Positions 49,135-61,380 of a stretch of 64,000 nt of DNA are shown one piece after another. Where the stretch lies: assembly GCA_019918135.1 (NCBI GenBank), contig WBZZ01002100.1, positions 84,018 through 148,017 on the forward strand, written 5' to 3'. The notes beneath the pieces are model-generated. The model worked only from the letters and a program-made list of their open reading frames with translations. It did not search any database and had not been told where the DNA came from. A program made the translations under genes and the position numbers. This DNA is from Paulinella micropora (taxonomy: Eukaryota; Cercozoa; Imbricatea; Euglyphida; Paulinellidae). Position 1 is the first letter of the stretch. Each line of letters starts with the position of its first letter.

Positions 49135-50556
49135 TCAATGCTTCGGGGTCTGGTCCGGCTTGAGTAACTGGTTATGTTTCTTGCAGTAGGAGCATGGGAC
49201 TCCGGTGAAGGGTGGACGCTTCGGTGAAGTCAGGGCGGACTTGGGGGCGGCCGTAACCATCGACGATTTCTTCGAAGGGATGGCAATCGCATTCGCACTA
49301 GTGAAGGGTGGACGCTTTGCAGTCTTCTTCGTAGTCGGGATTGGCTTGTCCGTCTTAGTCCGCTTGTTGGGGCGTCCACGATCCGGTGATGCAGCCGGTT
49401 GGGCCATCGACATGGCGTCAGCCTTGCGTTTCTGACGAGGAGGACGTTCGGGCTCCTTGTTTTCCTGCTGTGTCTTACGCTGTCTGTTCCTCTGGCGGGT
49501 GTCAACCTTAACGGTTGAGTCGCGGGCGGAGGCAGAAGGCGTCGGACGAGGAGGGCGCTCACGCTGTCGCTTGTGTGTGGCGGCCGACGAGGGCTTCGTA
49601 ATACTTTCCATCCAGGGCCAATAATCTTCCATGACGTGGAGGTCGAGGGAGTTGGTCCAGGGTAGAAGGTCAGTGAGGTCACGGGGCCATGCAACACCAA
49701 GTGCGTTGAGTATCTCAGCAGCATACCGAGTCCATCGATCACGTTGCATGGGGGTGAGCATCCGGGACACGTCGCGGACTTGATTAAAGTCGGCCGTCTG
49801 GTAGCCAGCTGCATGGGCCGTCTCGTAGCTCGTAATGCAACGATTTACATACCCTGCGAGGCTTTCCTTCTTAAAGCGTCGAAGTTTGAGGGCTTGCATA
49901 GCTGGTCGCTTCGTGTCTCCCTTGTCCAGACGTCCCTTGAACAACTCCATGAAATATTCCATGATCATGTACGGGATGATGCACCAAACGCGGGTGCGTT
50001 CGTCCGTAGCACGAATATAGCGGGCCCAGTACGCGTCCATGAGGGCCACTGCAGTCTTATCTCCCCACTTGTGCACCGTGTCGATGATACGGTTGCATGC
50101 CAAGAGCATTGACAAATTGTTCAACTGCAAATTGGATGCAAGTTCGCGGGCTTGATCTGCAACGTTACTGGTCGGCGCGGTTGCCGGACGGGTCATCACG
50201 AAGAGCGATCGAACTCGAGTCATCATGTGCAACGTGCGGGATGGTACACCTGCAAGGGTCCCCGATCGCAGGATCCTTCCTGTCGTCGATGATGAGGGGG
50301 ACTCGTTGCCTGTAGATGGCGGGGGCGGTGTGGCCGTCGCAGGAGGGCCACTCGCCGTCGAGAGGGCAGGGGTCTGGGCCACAGTCGCCGCATCAGACGA
50401 TGGATCAGCTGGCGAACCTGAAGACGAGCTCGACGTTGAGCTCGAGGATGAGCTTGATGACGAGCTCGCGTGGGCCGAAGTCACAGCTGTTGCATTACCA
50501 GTTGCTGCTGTCACAGGGGGCTCCACCTTGGTCCTCCACGGAGGGGCTCGTACCAC
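49135..50556 (-). CDS. gag: Retrotransposon Gag capsid-like protein
   Basis: 473 aa. The core MQALKLRRFKKESLAGYVNR, then SYETAHAAGYQTADFNQVRD and SRMLTPMQRDRWTRYAAEIL, fits the capsid domain of LTR-element Gag. A basic C-terminus with repeated RPPF and PPFTGVPCSYCKKHN, a partial knuckle, follows. No RT is found in the neighbouring 10 kb, so the element is gag-only or deleted. Confidence 0.55.
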   Translation of the reverse strand: MVRAPPWRTKVEPPVTAATGNATAVTSAHASSSSSSSSSSTSSSSSGSPADPSSDAATVAQTPALSTASGPPATATPPPPSTGNESPSSSTTGRILRSGTLAGVPSRTLHMMTRVRSLFVMTRPATAPTSNVADQARELASNLQLNNLSMLLACNRIIDTVHKWGDKTAVALMDAYWARYIRATDERTRVWCIIPYMIMEYFMELFKGRLDKGDTKRPAMQALKLRRFKKESLAGYVNRCITSYETAHAAGYQTADFNQVRDVSRMLTPMQRDRWTRYAAEILNALGVAWPRDLTDLLPWTNSLDLHVMEDYWPWMESITKPSSAATHKRQRERPPRPTPSASARDSTVKVDTRQRNRQRKTQQENKEPERPPRQKRKADAMSMAQPAASPDRGRPNKRTKTDKPIPTTKKTAKRPPFTSANAIAIPSKKSSMVTAAPKSALTSPKRPPFTGVPCSYCKKHNQLLKPDQTPKH

Positions 50557-51873
50557 CAGCGAGCAGGGTAGGGTAAGCTTCTTCTTCGACAGAAGAAAGG
50601 GGGCTCAGCGTGACTCGACTGCCTTGCAGTGTTGTGCTCAGCGTGATACGAGGCGTTGTGCGTGCCGGTGTCGATGCAGTAGGGGTTGAACCTGACGAAT
50701 CAGTCGAGGTTGCCGTCTGCGTGACCAAGGTCGGCCTGAGTCCGAGGGAGCCAATTATCGGTCGAAATGGCGACTCGAAAGCTGGATCAGACAGGGGCAG
50801 TGCACGATTGACCAGTGGGGCAGGTGGGCGTAATGCCAAAATGGATGCCAGCGATGGATGCGGGTTACGCCGGGGCAGGGGTGTCGCTCTACTTGCTAGA
50901 CTTCCAGGGCGAGCAAACGAATCGACAGGGGTGCTTGAAGGTACCCTACTGATGGGGGGCAATGTTGTTGCACCTACGGGCATCGCAACTGGGGTAAAGG
51001 CCAGCGGTGAAGTGACTACAGGGGCCGATGTTGCAGCAGGTGAGCTGGAGCAGTGGGGCTCGTTGACGGGTGAGTAAGCGGCATAGGTCCCAAAGGAATA
51101 CTTCCCAGGGCTGCTGCCGGAGTCGTACCAATCAAGGAGAATGGGGGCACGGTAACAGGAGTGCTTGCAGGAGTTGGAAGGATCAATCCAGGAAGTGACC
51201 CAGGTGCTCCAGGCAACGAAATTGAAGCAGGTAAATGATTAACAAATACCTCAAGAGGGATGAAGGTACCCAATTGATTCCAAAGGGCTTCGTGCTGAGC
51301 TGCAGAGCCTGTAGGTCCCAGATGCTCCTGGTAGATGTCGTGGGCTGTCACATTGGGGTTACACATCAGCTTGAGGGATGGTGTCGGTACCAATGGCAGG
51401 TGAAGCAAATTTGTTTGCTTATCTTTTACTGCTTTGAGTAAAATGTTCCTGTATTCACCAGAGTAATTGGTGAATAAATCCTCTCGAAACTGCGTTGATT
51501 GCGTCCACGAGAGGTCCGTAGTAAGAGGAGTAGACTTCCCTTCCTCTACTTCTTTCAGGAACTTTTTCTCCGAGGGCAGAAGACCATGGTAAACGCCCAG
51601 ATGGTAAAAGGGTCCAAGCATTTCCTCTTGTGCTCCCGAAGACGCGACAGGGGGTCGTCGTGGCGCGGTTGGCGAACATTCCACGTTACCAGGGGTAGGC
51701 CAGGCAGTGCGGGTACACTTGTAGAGCACGATGAGCAGCAAAGAGGATGATCTTGCTGGGTGATAAGGGGGTGACACTAACACAAACAAAACCAGACACA
51801 TACTGTGTTGGTTGGCTGCATAGAGTGTAGGAGAACAGAGAGACGACACAGAAATGCAAAGACAGGTGAACAA
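50495..51873 (-). pseudogene. Gag-like N-terminal ORFs upstream of the capsid
   Basis: 51873-51016 contains FYHLGVYHGLLPSEKKFLKE and NPNVTAHDIYQEHLGPTGSA, then Pro/Ala-rich sequence. 50983-50495 continues in another frame with Pro/Thr-rich sequence. It precedes the capsid ORF on the same strand. Family not recognised; one or more frameshifts. Confidence 0.4.
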
Positions 51874-52470
51874 TCTGTCTCACATGTGTGTTTGTTGCTG
51901 ACCTCTGATCTACCACGTTCGTTGAGTAGTACCTTCCTTGTAGGAGGTGCTTTCAAATCGATCTGTCGACAGAGCACACAAAACTCGTGTGTGCAGTTTC
52001 CACTTGAAAGGGAAATTCGAATTGTGAGTTTGGATACAAGCCCAAGGGATAAATACACAACGAACTCTTATTAAAAGACTCTATGGCTGCAAACAGCCCT
52101 AACTCCTAAGAGTAGGTGAAATACCAGTAAATAGCTGAGAGGTCACTTCGTTTATTTACGTAGATTTCTACTAGTTTGCAGACTTGGTTTGCAAAGTACG
52201 ATCTTGGTTGAAAGTAGATTGTAAGTTGGTGTTGGACGACACTTGAAGATGAATGTACAATGTACTTGAAGGAGGGCTTCAAGTTCAAGTTATTGGTGTT
52301 CAAGTGGAAGTCCGAGATTTTCAGTTGGGAAATCTCTCTAAGTCAATGTAAAACCCTAGATTGTGCTGCAAAAATGACTTTTCTGTTCTCTTGACAGTGT
52401 GTTATGGAAATCGTGGAAAAAAGGCAATGGAGAAGGAGAAAATGGTAATTGCTGTAAAAACTTTGATTAA
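51874..52470. other. No gene recognised
   Basis: Possible 5' leader of the gag-bearing element. No LTR partner found on the left. Confidence 0.4.
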
Positions 52471-52815
52471 ATCGTTTGAAGTCATTCCTGAACGAAATCG
52501 AAAGCTAGTTAGTGAAGTCGAAACGTCGTGCAGAGGAGAATCTAACGGATCGGTCAAAAACAGTAAAATGTCAACGGTAGTGGTTTTGGCAGGTCGTTAA
52601 AGTGCTCAGTCTGATACTCATGATCTTTTCTAAAAAGATCTTTCAAGTGACTTAATAGTTTGAAATCATTTCTGAACGGAATCGAAAACTAGTTAGTGAA
52701 GTCAAAACGTAGTGCAGAGGAGACTCAGAATCTAATGAACCGGTCAAAAAGAATCTCGGACTTATCAACGGTAAAGGTTTTAGCAGGTCGTTAAGATGCT
52801 CAGTCTGATAGTATT
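52471..52815 (+). repeat. Diverged tandem duplication, two units of about 186 bp
   Basis: CTAGTTAGTGAAGTC with flanks at about 52505 and 52691, and GGCAGGTCGTTAA / AGCAGGTCGTTAA with GCTCAGTCTGATA at the end of each unit. The second unit has small insertions. The short open frame at 52361-52600 is probably fortuitous. Confidence 0.75.
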
Positions 52816-52860
52816 CAACCCGCTGCCTCACAGTGACATTACACGTTAAACTGTTTTATA

Positions 52861-53134
52861 TTGCTGTTGACATTCAAGACAACAAAAAAAATTGATTTTT
52901 CTGTTTTGGTTGGAATTTCAGTTTTGGTTGGAATTTTGATTTTGGGTGAAATTTTGAATTTTTCAAATTAACTGCTATATTCGTCCGCAAAATATCGTAA
53001 ATTTTCGCGAAATGTTACCGTTAAATTTGAAAATTTGAGTTTTTGTCACAAAAATGAAAAACTGTCACAAAAATGAAAATCTGACACAAAAATGAAAAAC
53101 TAATTTTTGTTGTTGTCTTGAATGTCAACAGCAA
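52861..53134. mobile_element. 274-bp MITE, TA-flanked
   Basis: The ends TTGCTGTTGACATTCAAGAC and the reverse complement at 53115-53134 form a TIR of about 33 bp. TA stands outside both ends (52859-52860, 53135-53136). The interior is AT-rich and non-coding. The TA duplication suggests Tc1/mariner mobilisation. Confidence 0.8.
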
Positions 53135-54107
53135 TACATGTCAAACTTTTTTTTAATTTCCAACTTTCTTTTCAATTTCAAACTTTTTAAAAATTTCCAA
53201 ACTTTTTCCAAAATTCCAATTTCATCAGTAAATGTGATCACGAACTTTTTTTAAATTTCTAACTTTTTTAATTTTTTTTTCAAAAGTTTTCTTTTAAAGC
53301 ATAATTTGAATGTCACCAGTAATACTCTGAAGATTGAATAATAGTAGTCTAACACAGTTAAGTTAAGTGGCGCGTTCTGTTGGCGCCTTTCTTATATATT
53401 AAAGCTCAGCCTGTGTAGTACTGCTGATAGAGCGTTGTAGTATCATAGATTATTATATTAATAATAGTAGTTCAACAGTAGAGCTGAGTGGGAAGCAGAA
53501 GAGATAATATGGAAGAGTTATCAAGAAATACAAAAAGAGAAAACTTGAAGATGTAGTAATATAATCAATTTTCATGACTTGAATTGCAGCTTGCTTTTCC
53601 TCTTATTTTTCTTTTTTTTATCCCTTTTTTTTACGCTTCATTTTGTTTTCCGCTTTTGTATCTCTTTGATACCACTTCCATTCTATCTCTGCTTCCCACT
53701 CAGGCTCTACGAGTGGCAAGTATTTTATCAAAACAGTGTTTGCGTAAAAAATTACAATAATATTACAAAAATTAATATTGACCTGGTGACGACAGTCACT
53801 CCCGGACGGCTGCTCCCGGCCCTAGCCCGCCCACGGGCCAGGCCGCCGCCACCGTGACCACACTCTCAGTCTACTCTAAGCTTAATCACATTTACTGATG
53901 AAATTTTACTGTACAAATTTGATCGTATTTTTGCAGCAACTATTACCCACTGCCCGTTTCATGGTTGGCCATCTCGTTAAAGGGCGAAATTCATTGCATG
54001 AAAGCCGTGCGGCCCAATCACAGCTATCACTTCCTGGCGCTGTGGCTGGCAGGCTGCTGAATCGGGTTGCGATTCCTCAGCTTCATCCTAACAACAAGAT
54101 AGAGAGA
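53135..54107. other. AT-rich DNA without recognised gene
   Basis: TTTCAAACTTT-like repeats at 53140-53300, then anonymous sequence. GAATGTCACCAGTAATAC at about 53308 weakly echoes the MITE end. Confidence 0.4.
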
Positions 54108-54188
54108 TAGATATGTTTGGATTATCAGCTCTGCACATCCGAAGACATAGGCATAGATAGATAGATAGACATAGATAGACAGACAGAC

Positions 54189-54277
<89 letters not shown>

Positions 54278-54315
54278 TGTTTGGTCCATCAGCTCTGCTA
54301 TCCGAAGACATAGCC
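54108..54315 (+). repeat. (GATA)n flanked by a 45-bp direct repeat
   Basis: GATATGTTTGG, CAGCTCTGC and ATCCGAAGACATAG occur on both sides of a GATA array, at 54110-54152 and 54274-54316. Confidence 0.8.
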
Positions 54316-54398
54316 ATCCATTCCAACCCGCCGCCAGTTGGCGACTGGATAGCGGGCTGGGAATGGGCACTAGGCCCCGACTTTGTGCAGTCTGACGA

Positions 54399-54399
54399 T

Positions 54400-54462
<63 letters not shown>

Positions 54463-54507
54463 GGATGGATGGATGGATGGATGGATGGATATGGATGGAT
54501 GGATAGT

Positions 54508-54547
<40 letters not shown>

Positions 54548-54564
54548 CAGACAGATAGACAGAC

Positions 54565-54613
<49 letters not shown>

Positions 54614-54620
54614 TAGATAG

Positions 54621-54667
<47 letters not shown>

Positions 54668-54730
54668 TAGAAACAGACAGACAGATAGAAACAGACAGAC
54701 AGATAGAAACAGACAGATAGACAGACAGAC

Positions 54731-54786
<56 letters not shown>

Positions 54787-54851
54787 GGATTAGATGGATT
54801 GGATTGGATTGGATTGGATGGATGGATGGATAGATAGATGGATAGATAGAT

Positions 54852-54901
<50 letters not shown>
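54399..54901 (+). repeat. Compound (GATA)/(GACA)/(GGAT) microsatellite
   Basis: About 500 bp of tetranucleotide repeats with blocks of GATA, GGAT and GACAGACA. Confidence 0.95.
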
Positions 54902-54902
<1 letters not shown>

Positions 54903-55250
54903 CACAGCCACGTTCCAGAAGCCACATCGTGTAGCTTTGCCCTCAGTGTTCTCAGTGGATATTAACATGTGAGACACGAGCATGTTGCGCACGTGCTTTG
55001 CAAGCGCCTGTGCTGAGCTTTCACATGATAGCTTGAGGTGCCATAAGCACCAAGATTGACACACAACAACGAGATCAAAGTTGGAGGTCTTGACAGACAA
55101 GCAACGACTGGCAAGAAGACAATGCAGAAGAGGGCGGGTACGGGTGCTTAGGCATCTTAACAGGCGGCGGCGCATACGTGGACGCATTCTTCTTTCCATA
55201 GGACACCTGCCAACAGCCCATCCAGACCTCGACCATGCAACAAGTGATGG

Positions 55251-55588
55251 TTGCTTTTGAAATTTTCCGCTTTCGAGTGCGAGAGAATGAAAGATGACTT
55301 CAAGCGCTTCGTTCTCAGCAAATGCTGCTTGTGTTGTATTTTGTGCCGCGGTTCGTTCAAAGGTCGCACCAAGACCTTTCTGATGAGCCATGAAACAGGT
55401 CTCCGACGCAAGAATCAGCTGAGGACGAAGCGCTGGAAGTCATTGTCGACTACACTGAACACAAAGGAACTGGTCAAGACGGACCTTGGTGCTGGTCTCC
55501 TGCAGAGTCTCAGTGACGGGCTCGGCATGCGGGTTCAGCGCGCTCTCCGCAATACCTGCCGGCGTGCCAGCCTGACAATGCAGGTATT
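55251..55588 (+). CDS. Possible exon of an unknown gene
   Basis: An open frame reads KDDFKRFVLSKCCLCCILCR and SLSDGLGMRVQRALRNTC, ending at a TATG array that could begin an intron. Codon content looks less repetitive than its surroundings. No family recognised; could be chance. Confidence 0.25.
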
Positions 55589-56115
55589 GACGTATGTATG
55601 TATGTATGTATGTATGTACGTACGTATGTATGTATCACGCGCGGCCGGGGGGGGGGGGGGGGGGGAAGGGAAGGAGGAGGAGGAAGAGGAAGAGGAGAAA
55701 GAGGAGGAGGAGGAAGAAGAAGAAAAGAAGAAGAAGAAGAAGAAGAAGAAGAAGAAGAAGAAGAAGAAGAAGAAGAAGAAGAAGAAGAAGAGGAGGAGGA
55801 GGAGGAGGAGGAGGAGGGGGAGGGGGAGGGGGAGGACGACGACGACGACAAGGAGGAGGAGGAGGAGGACGACGACGACGACGAGGAAGACGAGGACGAC
55901 GAGGAAGACGAGGAAGACGAGGAGGAGGAGGAGGAGGAGGAGAAGACCCCTGAGGCCAAGGAGCGCTTCCTCTTGGTGGCGGCGCTCACCTGTTGTATGC
56001 ATGCGTGTCTGTACGTATGTATGTATGTAAGTATGTATGTATGTATGTAGGTATGTGTGTATGTGTGTATGCATGTATGTATGTATGTATGTATGTATGT
56101 ATGTATGTATGTATA
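55589..56115 (+). repeat. (GTAT)n, poly-G, (GAG/GAA/GAC)n and (GTAT)n block
   Basis: TATG repeats at 55589-55636, a G run at 55646-55665, purine trinucleotide repeats to about 55945, a short unique piece, then TATG repeats at 55999-56113. The purine block is open as Glu/Asp runs in one frame (ending EKTPEAKERFLLVAAL), similar in style to the coding KE tract at 10800-11430, so it may be an exon. Confidence 0.8.
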
Positions 56116-56149
56116 CCTTGGAGGTGCGCATGCCAGCCACCTTGGCTGC

Positions 56150-56516
56150 ACAACACATATACATACATGCATTACATTACTTACATTACTTACATTACAT
56201 ACATTACATTACATTACAATACATTACATTACCTACATACATACATACCATATGTACATACATACATACTACCTACCTAACTACCTGCATACATACATAC
56301 ATATACATACATACATACATACACACATACATACATACATACATACATACATACATAACATACATAACATACATGCATGCATGCATACATACATACATGC
56401 ATACATACATACATACATACATACATTACATACATTACATACATTGTTGCATACATACATACATACATACATACACATAACATACATACATACATACATA
56501 CATGCATGCATACAAA
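56150..56516 (+). repeat. (CATA)n microsatellite, complementary to the preceding array
   Basis: ACATAC repeats over about 360 bp. Together with 55999-56113 they form a long potential stem. Confidence 0.9.
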
Positions 56517-56879
56517 ACAGGCACAGCACTCGGGTCATCACAGCACACATTGAAGCAAATGATAAGCACAAAATGAATACAATACTTACTAGCCGGGGGG
56601 ATCGCGACGACGGTCGAAGACATATCTGCACAACACGGGATAGAAGCAGCTAATAGCTTCTAAATTAATGTTTCATGTAGGACTAGATCAATCGTCTTCT
56701 TTGTCCAAGGAATTCCAGGTATGAAAATAACTGAAATGGTGCGGTTTATTGCAAAAGCTCGGCAAGCTTGAATTTTATTATCATTATTATTATTATTATT
56801 ATTATTTGGAGTGTTGACTGTGACATATTTGAGGGAAATCCCGATGAAAAAACCTAGTCACACTTGCTAAACAGAGTTC

Positions 56880-57378
<499 letters not shown>

Positions 57379-57648
57379 GTGGACACCGTGATAGCCCAGT
57401 GGTCAAGTTCTACCATCTGGGCCCTGTCGCCAGTTCGATTCCCGTCGGTGCCACCAGTATTTTCATTGAACGTAACGATCCGTCTGGACCAGTATTTTCA
57501 TTGAACATACCGGCCCGTCTGGAAGTGTTGGAACTGCCCTTGCGGGGGTGTCATTAGAGCTTATCGTCAATTCTTCGTACTCCCCTCACGGGTGAGACGA
57601 TGGAGGCGCATGTGCAGAAATGCATCAGCCATTGACAGAGAAGCACTA
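57379..57648 (+). mobile_element. tRNA-derived SINE copy
   Basis: Full head and tail, with the duplicated CAGTATTTTCATTGAAC segment. Confidence 0.85.
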
Positions 57649-57668
57649 TTATTATTATTATTATTATT

Positions 57669-58081
57669 CAGCCCAATGGCCTCAAGGCGTTAAACTGTGA
57701 CGCCAACTCATAACCCTTTGGTGGTAGATGCTGGGGAGGAGGGTCGTTGCGCGCGTAAAAGATCTTAAACTCCGCATATGCTGGTTGATAGCCCAGGACC
57801 CAGCAGACACCAGATTGTTATGGGTGGGGTTTCGAGGCAGCTCTAGCAACCGCGCTTGGTGTATGCACTTGCACATTCGGTGACGTCTTGCAAGAGGTTG
57901 CTGGGACTGCGGAATAACTTCGGCTTAGTGCAGTCTTGCCCTCAGGAGCTCCATCGGTGGCCCCGATCATCAGGCGAGAGACTGACACGGGGGGGGTGGA
58001 GGACCTCGAACAAGGGTATTGGAGGCTTATGTCCGTTGAGGATATGCCATTAGCTGCATCAGTACGCCTCAGATATAGTAT
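57669..58081 (+). mobile_element. About 400-bp dispersed repeat with (TTA)n tail, copy 2
   Basis: See 56880-57281. The two copies flank a tRNA-SINE, all in one orientation. Confidence 0.75.
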
Positions 58082-58105
58082 TATTATTATTATTATTATT
58101 ATTAT

Positions 58106-58334
58106 GGACACCGTGATAGCCCAGTGGTCAAGTTCTACCATCTGGGCCCTGTCGCCAGTTCGATTCCCGTCGGTGCCACCAGTATTTTCATTGAACATAC
58201 CGGTCCGTCTGGAAGTGTTGGAACTGCCCGTGCGGGTGTGTCATTAGAGCCTATCGTCAATTCTTCGTACTCCCCTCACGGGTGAGACGATGGAGGCGCA
58301 TGTGCAGATTTGCATCAGCCATTGACAGAAGCAC

Positions 58335-58336
<2 letters not shown>
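58106..58336 (+). mobile_element. tRNA-derived SINE copy
   Basis: Full copy, tail slightly shortened (GACAGAAGCAC). Confidence 0.85.
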
Positions 58337-58377
<41 letters not shown>

Positions 58378-58378
<1 letters not shown>

Positions 58379-58550
58379 GGGAGTACATAGGCCATCGGTC
58401 CTTTCCATGGGCTGATTGGTATAAAGCTCCTAGAGTAATGTTCTATGCCGTCACTTCCTTTATTCCACCGATTGGTGTGGAGACTTTCCTTATGGAATGG
58501 AGGACTGGATGCACATGGCCTTTTGGCTCAGCAATTGGCAGGAGATACAC

Positions 58551-58551
<1 letters not shown>
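58378..58551 (+). mobile_element. SINE-like repeat, family C
   Basis: Near-identical to 15091-15264 and 58984-59157. Confidence 0.75.
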
Positions 58552-58595
<44 letters not shown>

Positions 58596-58861
58596 GGACA
58601 CCGTGATAGCCCAGTGGTCAAGTTCTACCATCTGGGCCCTGTCGCCAGTTCGATTCCCGTCGGTGCTACCAGTATTTTCATTGAACATACCGGTCCGTCT
58701 GGACCAGTATTTTCATTGAACATACCGGTCCGTCTGGAAGTGTTGGAACTGCCCTTGCGGGGGTGTCATTAGAGCCTATCGTCAATTCTTCGTACTCCCC
58801 TCACGGGTGAGACGATGGAGGCGCATGTGCAGATTTGCATCAGCAATTGACAGAGAAGCAC
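58596..58861 (+). mobile_element. tRNA-derived SINE copy
   Basis: Full copy with a duplicated CAGTATTTTCATTGAAC segment. Confidence 0.85.
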
Positions 58862-58907
<46 letters not shown>

Positions 58908-58908
58908 G

Positions 58909-58955
58909 ATGGAGGCGCGTGTGCAGATTTGCATCAGCCATTGACAGAGAAGCAC
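58909..58955 (+). mobile_element. 3' fragment of tRNA-derived SINE
   Basis: Only the last about 46 bp (GATGGAGGCGCGTGTGC to GAAGCACTA) between TTA arrays. Confidence 0.75.
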
Positions 58956-58983
58956 TATTATTATTATTATTATTGTTATTATT

Positions 58984-59157
58984 AGGGAGTACATAGGCCA
59001 TCGGTCCTTTCCATGGGCTGATTGGTATAAAGCTCCTAGAGTAATGTTCTATGCCGTCACTTCCTTTATTCCACCGATTGGTGTGGAGACTTTCCTTATG
59101 GAATGGAGGACTGGATGCACATGGCCTTTTGGCTCAGCAATTGGCAGGAGATACACT
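58984..59157 (+). mobile_element. SINE-like repeat, family C
   Basis: Third copy in the window, between TTA arrays. Confidence 0.75.
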
Positions 59158-59158
59158 A

Positions 59159-59239
<81 letters not shown>

Positions 59240-59477
59240 GTGGCGCGATAGCCCAGTGGTTAAGGTCTACCATCTGGGACCTGTCGCCAGTTCGATTCCC
59301 GTCGGTGCCAGTATTTTCAAAGGATATTTTCTTTGAAAGTATTGGTCTGTCTGGAAGGCTTGGAGCTGCCTTGCGGGGGTGTCAGTGGAGCCTATCGTCA
59401 AATCTTCGTACTCCCCTCACGGGTGAGACGATGGAGGTACATGTGCAGAAATGCATTCGCCATTGACTGAGAAGCAC

Positions 59478-59479
<2 letters not shown>
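59240..59479 (+). mobile_element. tRNA-derived SINE, 12205-type subfamily
   Basis: Shares the GTGG-GCGATAGCCCAGTGG head and the TTTCTTTGAAAGTATTGG body with 12205-12446, unlike the ATTGAACATACC type. Confidence 0.85.
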
Positions 59480-59532
<53 letters not shown>

Positions 59533-59540
59533 GTTATTAT

Positions 59541-59636
59541 TCGAGTCTTTGGAGCGGGGCCGCGTCACCGAACGGCCCCGTGCTACCAATGGAGGCACAT
59601 GTCCGACAGGATCGGCCAATTGACTGATAAGTCTAT
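59541..59636 (+). mobile_element. Short SINE-like repeat, family E
   Basis: Forward counterpart of 8621-8716. Confidence 0.7.
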
Positions 59637-59654
59637 TATTATTATTATTATTAT

Positions 59655-60120
59655 TACAGTAAGCAAGGTTTAATGAGAAAAGAAAAAAATGAAAAAAGAG
59701 GAACAAAAGATTAAGAAGAGCTTTTAAAAAAATTATATATAAAAAAGCAAGGTTTAATGCGAAAACAGATGAAAGAAAAAATATTTTTTTAATAATATTT
59801 TTTTATTACAGTAAGCAAGGTTTAATGGGAAAAGAAAGGAGAAAAAAAGAATAAAAATAAGAAGATCTATTTGTGTGTGTGTTGTCTTTTACAGTAAGCA
59901 AGGTTCAATGGAGGAAAAGAAGACAGATAGGAAGGATAGAAAAAAAATAAAAGGAAACAGATAGGGAAAACGTAGGGACACACTACAATCATGCGATCTG
60001 GCCCAAGGAGCAGCGTGCAGGTCATAATGGAAAATTGGAACCGATGTTCAACAGGTAGGCTCCATAGAAAAATACATTTTGTGTGTGTGTGTCTTTTACA
60101 GTAAGCAAGGTTCAAAGGAA
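59655..60120 (+). repeat. Five irregular copies of an ACAGTAAGCAAGGTT motif
   Basis: Found near 59655, 59743 (partial), 59807, 59888 and 60095, each after a T-rich or GT-rich stretch and before an A/G-rich stretch. Spacing is uneven (about 88, 64, 81, 206 bp). On the other strand the motif reads CTTGCTTACTGTAA. Confidence 0.7.
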
Positions 60121-61380
60121 GAAAAGTAGGATGGATTTTTGTTTTGTTTTTTTTGTGTGTGTCTGTAACATAAAATTTAGCATGTGCTTAAAATGTTTGT
60201 GACTTCGAAACATTCAAGGCTGCAGAGAAGAGAAAGAGACTGGGATTGGGCTGGTTTTGAACCAGCAAAAACAACAGCCTTAAGTGCAATTAAAAGGCAG
60301 AGCTCCACATAAACACATCCTTTTAGAGAAATATAGGCTAGCTCGAGATGAACAGAATCTGAACAGGTCGAACATAATTTTTCTTCTTGCTCGTGCTTTT
60401 TCTTGGAGAGTTGGTGGGGGGGGGGGGGTTGTAAAATGGAGAAAAAAATTTCAAGCAGCAGACAGAGAAAAACAGGAAGAGGGAGAGCTAAGAAAATAGA
60501 AAGAAGTTCTGAAAGATTGAGGCAAACTTAATAGCAAACGAAGAGGAGGAAGGCAAGCAGCAAGAACAGCTAAGAACACGATCTGCTTCTGAAAATTTTC
60601 CTTGGTGTCACAGTCACAGCGTTTGCAAAAAAAATCCACGTGGTGCAAGCAAAATGGCAGTTGCCTGTTTCTTCCGAAATCATCAAAATTTCGAGATTTC
60701 TCCCGTATCATCAAAATCGAGAACAACTTTTGACGAAACCTATTCAGGCCGGCGCGCTCCCTCGAGGGTCCATTTTTGTCTGCTTTGGACACCCCCTTGG
60801 CAGGCTTGCATCACTGGAGATTGCGTGATCGACAGAAGAAAAAAAAAGGAGATTTTTTCTCCAGTTTTTCCCCTTGTCTTTGTTTTGGCCATTTTCTTCA
60901 AGCTATCTGCCCCAAACCACCACAGCCAACACAGGCAAAAGCTAGGAGGACTAGCCTTGCATCTTGGTTCTTTTCGTGAAATGAGTATGTGCACTGATTT
61001 TTAGGAAAATTCTCCACCTGGAACCTTGTCAAGCCCTCCTCAGACATGCATGCAGACCTACCACGTATACCCACAACATGCACCCCACAGTGCGCTTTCC
61101 AAGTACTTTTCCAGGGCCTCCAAGAGGTCGCTTGCAACAGCGTGACTTACTTACTCAACAAAAAAAACAGTCTGTGAGATCATTCCCAAAACTGCCACTA
61201 CTGCATATGACTACAACAGTATGAGGTTGACATATATCTATCTATTTTTTTCTAGTTTTTGTCCTGTTAGTCGCGTAAACACACTTTGATCTGTCCTCTT
61301 ATCTCTGTGTGTGAAGCTTACAGTATATACATAAAATGCATATGCTTTATCAGCTTTTATATACTCGAAAAATTGCGACT
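60121..61380. other. Unassigned region
   Basis: Short open frames on both strands (for example 60654-61004 plus, 60451-60792 minus) show no recognisable family and overlap each other. GCTGGTT-TTG-AACCAGC near 60251-60268 looks like the T-arm of a decayed tRNA on the minus strand. A G run lies at 60415-60428. Confidence 0.4.

Noticed and set aside
55510..56172. Tyr/His/Thr-repeat frames on both strands
   Set aside because: Products of tetranucleotide repeats. Only the Glu/Asp block was kept as a weak exon candidate.
60240..60310. Functional tRNA gene on the minus strand
   Set aside because: Only a T-arm (GCTGG stem) is convincing. Acceptor and D-arm pairing could not be made, so it is at most a decayed tRNA.
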